From: Anaeramoeba flamelloides
Lineage: Eukaryota > Metamonada > Anaeramoebidae
Length of the DNA stretch: 64,000 bases
NCBI GenBank assembly: GCA_027625915.1
Contig: JANTQA010000012.1
Span: 5,850,501-5,914,500, forward strand
Direction of reading: 5' to 3'
Shown piece after piece: positions 35,360 to 46,900 of this stretch. Made by a program: the position numbers and the translations under genes. The notes beneath the pieces were generated by a model. That model was not told where the DNA came from and ran no database searches. It saw only the letters and a list, made by a program, of their open reading frames with translations. Position 1 is the first letter of the stretch. Each line of letters starts with the position of its first letter.

Positions 35360-36030
35360 GGTATCTGTAGAGTTCTGTAGAGTGCCGTCAAGTGCCTAGC
35401 TTTTCCAGAATTTAAAAAAATTGAGTGAAATCAAAGATTTTGCTCAATGTTGTTAAATCATGGAAAAGCTAACAGCATTTTGTTTTATTCTTGCTTTTGT
35501 TGAGAAAATCGATATAGATTTTTTAATCAAAACAAGAATTAAAAAAAACCTAATACACATGTGCAAAAATGATTTCTGAATTTTTCATGTTTTTTTGATA
35601 AAATTCAAATTTATTTCAAAAAATATTATATTTAATTAAATAAATTTAAATTCTCCAAAAATCTCACAGCGCCTTTCTCGGAATTTTCTATATTATTTGT
35701 TAAGTGTTCTAGGTTTTTTTGAGATTTTCCAAATAAACAAAAAACTCAAGAAAAGCAAACCATAATTTTTATAATTCAAAAGAATTGAGTAAAAAATATA
35801 TGGTTTTGCTCAATTCTTTTGAACTCTGGAAAACTTAACGAAAGTGTCCGTCGAGTGCCTAGCTTTTCCAGAATTCAAAAGAATTGTGTAAAATCTTTGA
35901 TTTTACTCTATTCTTTTAAATTCTGGAAAAGCTAACGGCGTTTTTTTTACTTTTTGGAATAAACCGAAAATTTATTAAGATTTTCAGTTTATTTCAAAAA
36001 TTAAAAAAAACCTAACGAAAAAATCAAAAA
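35360..36030. repeat. GTGTCGTCAAG / TTTTCCAGAATTC foldback family, copy 1
   Basis: The left end carries short GTAGAGT..CCGTCAAGTGCC units, then modules in which CTTTTCCAGAATTCAAAAGA is followed by its own reverse complement (TTCTGGAAAAGCTAACGGCG), and paired stretches TTTGGAATAAACCGAAAATT / TTCAGTTTATTTCAAAAA. It can fold into several hairpins and does not code. Relatives are at 42273, 54195, 57060 and 63680. Confidence 0.55.
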
Positions 36031-36512
36031 AAAAAAATATTTTTTTTCAATTTAAAACAATAAATAATTCTTTGATAGTCAAAACAATTGATTCTCTATC
36101 GGATTGATATTTGTTAAATTTAAAACATTCTTGAAAGGTAATATAATAACTTCTAAACTGTGAAAAAATTTTTTCAAATTTTTTTCCTATTAAATTTGAA
36201 AAAAATCTTAATATAACCTAAAAAATTGGATTTTTGAACTGAAATTGTAAAATATCTTTAAAAATAATTTTTGATTAAAGCTCTCTTACTAACCAATAAT
36301 GTTTATTATAAGTGAAGTTATTAAAAAGTTAAAAATTAACAAATGTTTTATTTGATTTTTGAGAATAATTTTTTCATGATACTGAAATATTACCAAGGTT
36401 TGTTCTTTGATTTGGATCAATTTTTTATTTGATAAATAAGAGAAAAAAAAATGTCTGAGTTATTGGAAAAGATGTTAATATGAGATGAAGGGAAACAAAT
36501 AAATAGGGGGTT

Positions 36513-37596
36513 TTAAATAAGTGTAAAAAAATTTAAATAGAAAAGCAAATTAGCAAAAAACAAACTTTCAAGATTGATATTTTGGTTTTCATCAACAGGA
36601 AGAAATTGCAATACTTCCTGATAATTTGATTCGGTTATCAACTCATTCGACATTTTTGTTAAAATGTGTTGTAATTCTTTCACCGAGATAACACCAGTTT
36701 GAGACTGAAAATGAATAAATTTGGTTTGTGAGAATTTGAATAAAAAGAGTAAGAAAACAAAAATCCAATTAATTTTCGTTTTTTTTTGTTTGTAAAATTA
36801 AAAGAAAATAAAAGATAAATTACACGGTTAATATCGTCAAAGGATTTATTGATCTTTTCTTTTTCAAGTTCTATTTGGCTAACTTCCTTTAAGATGAGAA
36901 GAAATGTTTCAAAATTTATTGTTCTGAAAGGGTTTATTAACAAAATAGTAGATAAAAAAAAAAAAAAAAAAAAACATATTTTTTCAGTTTTTGTTCATTA
37001 ACTGCTTAGGTTGAGAAAAGGGGAAACGGGAGATAACAATACTCATTTTTTAATTTTGGTGTTTGTTTTGAGCTTTCTTGATGAGAGGATTCCAATGTTG
37101 ATTCATTTTGGGCTTGTTCCAAATCAGAATCATCACTTGAAGATGAGAGAGTAAGTGAAATTTTTTTGTTGTGCTTGTCAGATGAAGATTGGATCTTGAG
37201 TTGTTTTAAATAATGTTCGTTGATCTTTTGTAGTATATTTAAAGAAGTTTTCTTTGGGTTATTATCCAAGAGTCTCAAAAAAAAAGAAAGAAAGAGAAAA
37301 AAAAATGAAAAACAAAAAAGAAAAAAGATCAATTACTTTTGAGAGAAGAAAATTTGAACGGTGTTTTTGGCCTAAAATTCTAAATAAAGTGAGTGTTTCT
37401 TTAAATGACAATAACCCCTAAAAGAGTTGTGACCAAAATTTGATTTTTGTAGTGGTTATTTGATTGGGTAATTTGTTGGTTATTTCATTTACACAAGGAA
37501 AAAAAAATTAAAAAAAAAACTAAATACATCATTGTTTGTATCAATTTGTTTAAAACTTTCCATTAACAATTCACGTTGTTTGTTTGAGTAGTCCAT
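36513..37596 (-). CDS. EF-hand (calmodulin-like) protein
   Basis: Five exons on the minus strand join in frame: 37596-37528, 37417-37337, 37251-37043, 36923-36824 and 36704-36513, total 651 bases, 216 residues. The first splice creates an intact calcium loop DTNNDGLLSFKE followed by a helix ending RILGQ. Exon 4 has the calmodulin-like INFETFLLILK, exon 4/5 creates a second loop-like segment (NRSQTGVISVKEL, Asn in place of the first Asp), and exon 5 has VDENQNINLESL. Exon 3 holds a Ser-rich insert (SSSSDDSDLEQ) not usual for calmodulins. EF-hand proteins act as Ca2+ sensors. The acceptor chosen for exon 3 (CCCAAAG) is atypical; an alternative acceptor at the nearby GAG would need a different frame upstream. 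The last exon may instead be spliced at GTTTGT near 36560, so the C-terminus is uncertain. Confidence 0.68.
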
Positions 37597-37756
37597 TTGT
37601 TTTTTTATTTGAATGAATTAAAAATAAGAAAAAGGAAATCTGATTTGATAAAGTGACAAAAAATGAAAAACAATCAAATTTTCATCTTTAACTTTGTGGT
37701 AACTTTTTTGTGTTCACAACTCTTTCTTTTTTTTTGAAAATGTTCTCAAATTTTTA

Positions 37757-38317
37757 AGGTTTACAATCAGTCAAATTTGAAAAAAGATTATCTTGAGTTG
37801 GGTATAGTGACTTGTTAATTTGATTCTTAGCTGATCGATCTTTGACTTGGTATGGGTTTTAATAGTGGTTCAAAATGGTAATTTTTTCAATATAATTTAT
37901 TTTTTTTTTCAAAATCCGAATTGAAGAATGTAAGATTAATATTATTGGTGGGTGTTAAAGAATAAATTGAAATTTTTGTGTTGTAGAATAAATTTTTAAT
38001 TTCTTTATCGTTAATTAACTAAATCAAAAGAATTCTTTTTTTTCAAAGCTCCAAATAAAACCAAATCAAATTAAAAATTTCAATCAACAACCTACAAACC
38101 ACATTTTTTTATAACTTAAGTTCCAGCCAATTAATCTTACACCTCTTTAATTTGGATTTCGGAAAAAAAAAATAAATTTTCAAAAATTGCCATTTTTAAC
38201 TACAATTAAAACCCATATCAAGGATAACATAGATCTGATTTTAATCAAATTAACAATTCACTACACCCAACTCAAGATAATCTTTTTTGAAAATTCAGGG
38301 ATTGTTTATCTTAAGGT
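37757..38317. mobile_element. Long foldback element (about 560 bases)
   Basis: The left arm (TTTGAAAAAAGATTATCTTG, then AGTTGGGTATAGTGACTTG, then GGTATGGGTTTTAA and CAAAATCCGAATTGAAGAAT) pairs with the right arm (CGG ... TAAAACCCATATCAAGGATA ... CACCCAACTCAAGATAATCT). The arms extend over some 200 bases with mismatches. No coding frame and no second copy in the window. It starts about 160 bases upstream of the EF-hand gene start. Confidence 0.6.
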
Positions 38318-40057
38318 GAAAAAGATCAAAATAAAATAATTTTCATTTAAAATTTTCTAGAATGAAAACTTTTTAAAAATGTGTAAATTTAAAGTTTTTT
38401 GTTTTTTCATAATCACAGTTACAGATTTTTTGGAAGTAACAATTATTTTTTATTTTGATAATTTTCAAAAGCTTTCAAAATTCTAGAAAAGTTCGATTAT
38501 TTTATGGGAGAAAGTATATTTTATAAAATTTAGTGACCTCAGTTTGTTTGAAATTGACTATTTAAAATCATTTCATTATCTAAAAGTATAGTTATCTTAC
38601 TAAAGGTATTATGTGTACTAGAAATTTTTAATCCAACAAGCGCAGATATTTTAACAAGAGATACTTATATTCTTAAAAAAAAAAAAAACTTTAGGTTATA
38701 ATCATATTTCTTATGGGCTCTTATACAGACACTCTCAAACGAGAAACTAATACAGATAACATACTATCTATATATAGAAGAAATAAACCCAATTATATCT
38801 AAAAAAGAAAATCAATTGACTAAAATAATATATCTATTTATTAAAAAATGAATAAAATTGAAAATTTTGTTGGATAAACCTGAGAAAAGAAGGCATCAAG
38901 AAAAAAACCTCGGGGTATATATAAAGCCAATAAAAGACAAATTGGGAGATAAAAAAAAAAAAAAAAAAACTTGAAATTAAAAATAATCTTGAAATCATCA
39001 ATTTCCATACAACTTTAAGGGAAAGAAACCATCAATTTAACCGGAAAACATAAACAACCTCATTCAAACTAATCTTTTTTTTTCCAAATTGTTTGGAAAT
39101 ATACACATACATATTGTAATTAAGAAAAGATACTAAAAAATGCACACATTATAAAAAGAAAGTTGATGGTATCAATCACTTCATATAAAGATCTTAAAAA
39201 ATAACCAAAATAAAAAAAAAATACCTCAAAAATAACAAATATTTTGTTTTTTTAAATTGCTGCAAATAAAGATACAAATTAACTTAATTACTTATGAAAA
39301 CAAAAATCAAAAAAATTATTAATGTTACTATATAATACTTTTAGATCAAGTTAATGTAACACGCTATCAGGAAAAAGTATAATAAATTAAAATGATTATA
39401 TCTAACATAGCATTAATATTTCGTTTCATTCCCAATAACTTTCCTTTTTTCTTTTTTTAATTTTCTTTTTTTTTTATTTTTTTTACTTTTTCATTTTTTA
39501 TTCTTTCATTTTTTTGTAGAGAATGTTTAATTTAAATTTGCCTAAGGAAACTAAATTAAGTTAATAATATTTCTAATCATATTGTTTATCATTATTTTAT
39601 TTTGAAGATAAAATTTTAATCACTTCAAAATTTTTTTATTTTACAGATTAGATGTTTTGTAAAACTAAATCCTAAAAAAACTTAAAAAAAAAACAAAAGT
39701 TATCCTAGACTTTTTTGCTATTTCCCCAACTTTGATAATAATAATCTGAAATTTTATCTTTCCCAAAAATCTTTACTGTTAAAATGAACCAGTCAGAATT
39801 TTGTGAACCTACAATACAAATTAAAATTAATGTATATTTTTTCTTACAAAAAGTTAATGAAAAATACAGATCAAAGAAACGTTAAATAACATGATAGGAA
39901 AATATAATATTATTTTCTTCATTTTTAACATCTAAATAGAAATTCTAAAAATATATAATTTAATTTAAACTTTTTTTCAAAAAAAAAGAGACAATTTTTT
40001 TACAAACTTTTGTTCTTAAAAAAAATAAAATTTTTTGAAAAAAATTGAAAAATGTAC
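38318..40057. other. Intergenic, AT-rich
   Basis: Nothing supportable beyond poly-A/T tracts and a few short duplicated strings. Confidence 0.5.
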
Positions 40058-40440
40058 CACAAATCTAGTGTAAAAATGGGATGTTGTAAAAAATAGAGTT
40101 TTTTACAATTGTAGATATAAATAAAGATTCATATGAATTATCCACAATCCGGTTATAGTAAATATATTTTCTGATCAGCATTATAGACTAATAATTTTTT
40201 TAATCAAAAAATAGTTTGGTAAATACCAATCTTTCATTTTTTTTTCAAAAAATTATTTCTAGTATAAGGATTGATATTTACCAAAAATATTTTATATTGA
40301 AAATCCTTTTGGGCTCAAAAACCAAAGCTAGCCTTTCTTTTAGTAGAACGAAGATTAATTTAAATACGTGGAACTCTTTATATATCTCTAAAATTGTGAA
40401 AAATCTATTTTTTTACAACATTTCATTATTAGACTTGTGA
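40058..40440. mobile_element. GTTGTAAAAAATAGAG-family MITE (short deletion derivative)
   Basis: Inverted ends: left CACAAATCTAGTGTAAAAAT then GTTGTAAAAAATAGAGTTTT; right AATCTATTTTTTTACAACAT then CTTGTG. The right 230 bases (GTTTGGTAAATACCAA ... TATATCTCTAAAATTG) match the right part of the longer element at 44010-45080, so this is an internally deleted relative of it. No coding capacity. It lies just downstream of the aminotransferase gene. Confidence 0.72.
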
Positions 40441-40903
40441 AATTCTATTCATACTCATAAAATTTTCTCAAAATATCAAAGTATTAACCTTCAAAATTTT
40501 TTTTGTATTAGATACATCTCTGAGTACTAAATTATATATTGTATTTATATTTTAATAAATAAATAAAAAACATTTATTCAATTTTGAAACATGTGTGTGA
40601 TTTTCTGGAAAGGTATATTTTTGATCACCAAAACTTTTAGAAAAAAAATAATAATTCAAAATACATTGATAAAAAAGATATGTATATCAAATATATACAT
40701 AAAAGATTTCTTTTTATGTTGATCATAAAATTATTAAATTGCTTTTGTTTCTTAGAAACATATTCTTTTATTATTATTTCTAAAATTATTATTTGAAAGT
40801 AAGATTTTAAATCAATAATTTTATGTGTGATTATTTTTTATCAAAATTTTTTTATATTCTCTTTTACGAAAATGTAAAGTGTGTTTTTATGTGATGAAAT
40901 AAA

Positions 40904-43900
40904 TTAAAGCATTTGTATTGCTTCATCAAAAACATCAACTATGAAATCTGCATCCTCTTTAGTTATACATAAAGGTGGTTTTATTCGTAACACATTGGAA
41001 TATACACCAGCGATTAAAGTTAATACTCCAAGTTCTTTCATGTTTTCGAGGATATCAAGTGTAATTTGGCAACCGGGTTCCTTTGTTTTTCGATCTTTCA
41101 CAAGTTCTACACCAATCATTAATCCCTTCCCGCGTACATTTCCGATGACGTCATGCTTATCCATTAGCTTTGTCAATTTCCCCTTAAGATATTTGCCAAG
41201 CACTCTCGCGTTTTCGATTAAATTTTCTTCTTCAATGACATCCAAGACAGCATTTCCTACAGCCATTGCAACAGGGTTACCACCAAAAGTATTAAAATGA
41301 AATCTCTTCGTAAAGCTATTTGCGATTTCCTTGGTTGTTACAACAGCGCCTAAAGGAAAACCATTTCCAATTCCCTTTGCCATTGTGATAATATCAGGTT
41401 CAAGCCCGTCTTCGTCCTTTTGGAAGCCCCACATTGTCCCAGTTCGTCCAAACCCATCCTGAACTTCGTCGGCAATGCAAATTCCACCGGCCTTTCGTAC
41501 CACTTCAAACGCCTTTTTCAAGTAACCCTTGGGCAATGGAATACCTCCTGCAACCCCCTGTATAGGTTCTGCAATGAAACCAGCAACTTCTCCTATTAAT
41601 TTGTAAAGTGTTTTAGGATGGAATGGATTGATAAGAGAAAAAGAGTGATCCCGGAGAAAAAATTAATGAATTCTAATAAAAGAGAATTTTTTTTAAATTT
41701 AAATAATTTCTTTGGTGGGTATTCCACATAATTTAAGTAGTTTCTAGACACAATTTATAATTCCTATTCAACCATTGAAAACATTTTTTTAATTTTTAAA
41801 AATAATCTTTCGGTATTTTTTTTAAAACACGATTAAAAAAAATTCTAAATTTCATAATTGTTTTTTATATGAGTCTGTATAATAAAGGAAATCTATTCAC
41901 AATTTTTATTATCCTATTGTAATTGAATATTTTTTCTTAATTTTTGTTGCATGAAAATATAAAAATTGAGTTTGATCTAAAAATCCAAAATCCAGATTTT
42001 TTTTATGTTACATCCTTAAAAAGAAGATATAAACTTAAAAAAAATACGGGTTTCTGTGTTTTGAACAGCTCTCAGAGATTACAATTTATCAGAAAAAAAA
42101 AAAAAAAAAACAGATGAATATATTAATTGGGAAAAAGATAACATAAAATTATAAAGATAAAAATATAAATAAGTTTATCCAAAAATTAATTTTAAAAAGT
42201 TCTGGGTGGAAAGTTCAAGAATATTTCAAAATTTATATATATAATAATAATAAGAATAAATATTTGTTTTGTAGAGTATTTTTAGGTGTCATGAGGTTTA
42301 ATAGGTGTAGTTGGTGTTGTAGGGTGTTGTAAAGTGTTGTGGGGGTGTTGTGGAGTGCCTAGCTTTTCCAGAATTCAAAATAATTGAAAAAAATCTTTGA
42401 TTTTACTCTATTCTTTCAAATTTTCAAAAAACTAAGGGCGGTTTTCTTGAGGTTTTCTAGGTTTTATTTGTTAAGTGTTCTAGGTTTTTTTAAGGTTTTC
42501 TATTTTATTCATGAAGTTTTCTAGGTTTTTTTTACTTTTTGAAATAGACAGAAAATTTGTTTAATTTCTATTTTTATTTCAAAAAGTAAAAAAAACCTAA
42601 CGAAAATCTATTGATTTTTTAAATAAATAGAAAACTCAAAAAAACCTAACGAAAATATATTAATTTCACAAATAAACAGAAAACTCAAGAAAACTTAATG
42701 GCATTTAGTTAAAATTCAAGAAATAACAAGAAAATTTCTTGAATTTTCTTTTAATTTCTAAAATCAAAAAAAAGCTAACAACCTAATGAAGAAAATACAT
42801 TACCCACCTCTCGACAAAATAAAGAAAAAAAGAAAAATGATGTTTTTCCGATTTTTTGATGAGTTTTTGTCCACTTTTTGATCTCGTAAAAAAATATCTC
42901 ACATTTTTTTATTTCTCATTTCTTATAATTGTTGCTAATTTTTTAAGTAATTTTTGTAGAAAGTTTTTTTACATTCAAATTAAATTTGAATCATAAAAAT
43001 TGGTTCCTAGAGTATGAAGTTATAATATTATGTAAAAAAATTTTTATTGAAATTTATGTAATGATCTTGTCTTTAATATAATAATCTCAATAATTTAGTA
43101 TCATTTAATAGTGGAAGTGTATGGAAGTTTGTTTTTCTGAGTTTCAAAATCCGATATGTATGGATAAAATGAATAGATAAATATATATTATTAGAAATTT
43201 ACCACATGTTCCACATTGAATTAAATCATGGATTTCATTAACATATTTATCAACCATATTTGGATCGTCTTCTAAATAAGGCCCACGGTAAGGATTTGGA
43301 GATCTGACATGTTTTATACCAAATCCTTGAGGGAGCGGTTGCTTATAATGACTATTAGCAGTTAACCCCATGGACGCACCCATCCCATGATAACCGCCTC
43401 GTAAAGAAATCATGTCCCAATTGTTTGTATAAGTTCTGCCTATAATTATTTTGGAATTTGTTTTAAAAAAGAAAAAAAATTAAATTTCATTATTTTTTTA
43501 ACTATCTAAAGAAAAGTATGTAAGTTAAGGCAATTGATTTATTTAAAAATAAGTTTTTTTAAAAATAAAGCTTCTATCTATTACCAAATAAACCCCTTTT
43601 ATAAAAGTGATAATATCTTTTGAGATTTAGAGGTAACCGTCAAATCTAAAATCCATAAATTTCGAAAATCAGTAAATTCAATTTTTTTTGATCAATTATT
43701 GATTAACCCGTAACTATTCAAATGAATAGATTTAGAATATTTAAACAATATCACCCTTTGAATAATTAATACCAACTGGGCATTTTATGTGTTTATCTTA
43801 AAGATAGGGGTATGTTTTTGAATATTACTACAATCTTTAATAGATCAAAAAAATTGAATTTTTGGGTTTTTGAAATTTCAGGTATTTAGATTTGTGCTTT

Positions 43901-46900
43901 AATTAATTTTTTAATCATTTTTTTGATCAAATATTTTTTGAATTTTCCATCAAAACCTTGATAAAAGACGGAAAAACAACTTAAATTTCTATTTTTTGAC
44001 TTTTCCAAAAAGTAAATATGAATTGTAAAAAATAGAGTTTTTACACTTTTCGAAATAAATAAAGAATCCCTGTAAACTATTTTTCAAACAAAAGGGTACA
44101 CCTCTCAAATAGTCAATACCATTGAATTTGATTGTTAATAAGATAATTACTTATTGGTAATTTTCATTTTAATTATTCATTTTTTCATTTTTTGCTTTTT
44201 TTATTTTTGGATATTGAACAGTTGGAAAATGAAAAAAACAAGATAAGAAGAAACAAATTTGGAAACAATCTACCTGTGTATAAATGGAAACAGTTTAAGT
44301 TTGATTTCGAATGAGCTAGAAATAGGGATTAAGAAAGACCATTATTGAATTGATGCATGGAACAAAGAAAAGAGAAATAAAGAAAAAACATTCCAACAAA
44401 ATACCAGATGAATTGCGGATTTATCTTGAAAATGAGACTTTAAAGAACAAAAGTTTGACGTATAAAGAATTATCAATAAAATGTAAAGAACTTTTTCCCA
44501 ATTCGCCTTGTTCAAAGGTTTTTATGGGTTTTATAATTTTTTTTTCATTACAATTTAAAAAACGAGATTTCTCATTTCAAATAAAAGGGCACCACAATTT
44601 TTAAAATATTGAATTTTAATTTTTATTGTTTTGTTTTAATGAGTTTTAAAGAATCGGTTGAGTGTTTTTTTAATGTTTTAAAGCGTTTCTTCGATTTTAG
44701 AATGATACTACAATTAATTTGATTCATTTATGAATAATTCTTGAAATTTTTTGTGCGCTTTTATTTGAAAAAGAGTTTATTTACCCACAATTCATTTATA
44801 GCAAATATACTATCCAATTATATTAATGTACTAATAATAATTTTTATCAAGGAATTGTTTGGTAAAGACCAATATTTCAAAACTAAAAAAAAATCATTTT
44901 ACAAGCAAAGTATTAGTATTTACCAAACGGTTTTATATTGAAAACCCCTTTGAGCTCAAAAAGAAAAATGGTGGTATCGTTTAATATTACCAAAATTTGG
45001 ATAATTACATGGAACTCTTTATATATCTCTAAAATTGAAAAAACTCTATTTTTTACAACATTCATATTTACACTTGTGTATTTAATATAGAATCTTTAAA
45101 ACCACTTTTATTTGTTCTGTTAGCTTTGATTTCTTACAAAACATAACATAAAGATAGCCCTTAAATTTCTTTAATTTGAAATAATTTATTTTCTTTTAGT
45201 CGAAAATTGATTTAAGTTAATCCATTTTGTTGTAATTTTTTACTGAAAGAAAATAGTTTGTTTCAAATTGAAGAAATTTTAAAGAGTTGGAAATCAAAAA
45301 CAAGAAAAAATTATTTTTTTTCTTAATTATGATTTTTGTAATTGAGTTACTGAATTTGGTGTTACTTTTTTTTGTTAATTTGGTTTTTTATTTTTGGGAA
45401 TTATTGAAATTATTTTTTGTTGTTTTATGTGATTTTTTTTTTGAATAAAATTTTTTGTTTTCATTTGACAGATTTTTTGTCAAGAGATTTTCTTTTTCAA
45501 AATTATTTTAACTCAAATGTTCATTTTTCATTGAATATATAAATTTTTTTTTAATTACATTTTTTAAATTGTGAGACAAATGTAGTTTTTTTTTGTAATA
45601 CTTGTATTTGAATTATAAATAGGAAAATATTTTCAAGTCATTTTCAATTTCCTTTACAAACAGAGTTTCACAAAGAAGTAGGTTGTGAATTGGAGGCTTT
45701 GTTATAAAAAGGAAATTGTAAATCAAGTGGAAAATTTTCCCATTTGTAATTCAAATACCCGTAAAGATCCTTGTGAAATTTTTTTTTTTATTCTTTGAAT
45801 TTTTTGTAATTCGAATCCTGATAAACTGTGACCCTAAATCTGAATTTTTTATCTTTGAGATTCTTTCAATTTTTTTTATTTTTGAATTTTTAGAATTAAG
45901 GATGCTTTTTAAACTTTTTTTAATTATTAATTTTTTAATTGATTTTTTATTTTAAGTCTCTAGTCATTTATCATGGATTTGTCCAGACTCAAGGAGCAGA
46001 CTTGAAACCTACTATTTGTTAAAAATTAAATGGAACAAAATTTTCATTCATCTTTCCAAAAAAAGATTTTGAAAAATTAGATACCATATCAAATTTTTAA
46101 TTCCAAAACCAGCTTAAATTATTAATTTACTTCTTCGAATTGGGATTTTTGATGATTTATTTTAATTCTTGGGGTGTGATTTTTTGGAAAGATGATTGAA
46201 AATTTTAATCTGTTTATTTTACAATTAACAGTAAAAAGGGTAATGTGAAATTTCAATTCTTTTGTTTCACAAAATTCCCAAAACAAAAAACAGATTCACA
46301 AAATTCACAAAACGAAAAAAATTTTTCAAGGATCTCATTGGCAAAAAATTCTATTTTAAAAACAGCCTCAATTTCTGAAAAACCAAATTACAAGAAATTA
46401 CTTGTTTCTTTTCTTTTGGTAAGTTCCCAAAGGGTTAAATTTCTTCAATTTAAAACAAATTTTTTGAATAAGGGGGATTCTGTGAAACTGTTTTTTGTTT
46501 TGGGAATTTTGTGAAACAAAAGAATTGCAATTTCACATTACCCTTTTTAGGTTTCAAGTCTGCTCCCAAGTGTGGAACAAATTCATGGAAAGTGACTTTA
46601 CCACTGACAAGAAATTTTTATTACTACTAATGAACTGTTTCCAAAATGGTTTTTTACAAAATAAAACACATTTAAGAAAAAAAAAAACAATTCAATAAAA
46701 AAAAGATCAAACACATATTCATCGCCAAAGTTGTTGCTTCTGATCCTGAATTTACAAAATAGACTGTGTCTAATTTCTTTGGCAATGTTTTCAATAACTT
46801 TTCTGCATAATTTGTGTACATGTTATTTAGGTAAAGTGTTGTTGTATGCTGAAGGGTATTTAATTGGTCTGTTGTCGCCTTCACAATCTTTGGGTGGCAA

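Noticed and set aside
44741-44941. 66-codon frame within the Tc1/mariner-like element
   Set aside because: Lies in the non-coding right part that is shared with the short derivative element; no transposase motif.
45960-46598. LTR-type or other retroelement
   Set aside because: The repeats are inverted, not direct, and no reverse transcriptase, integrase or capsid-like coding is visible anywhere in the window.
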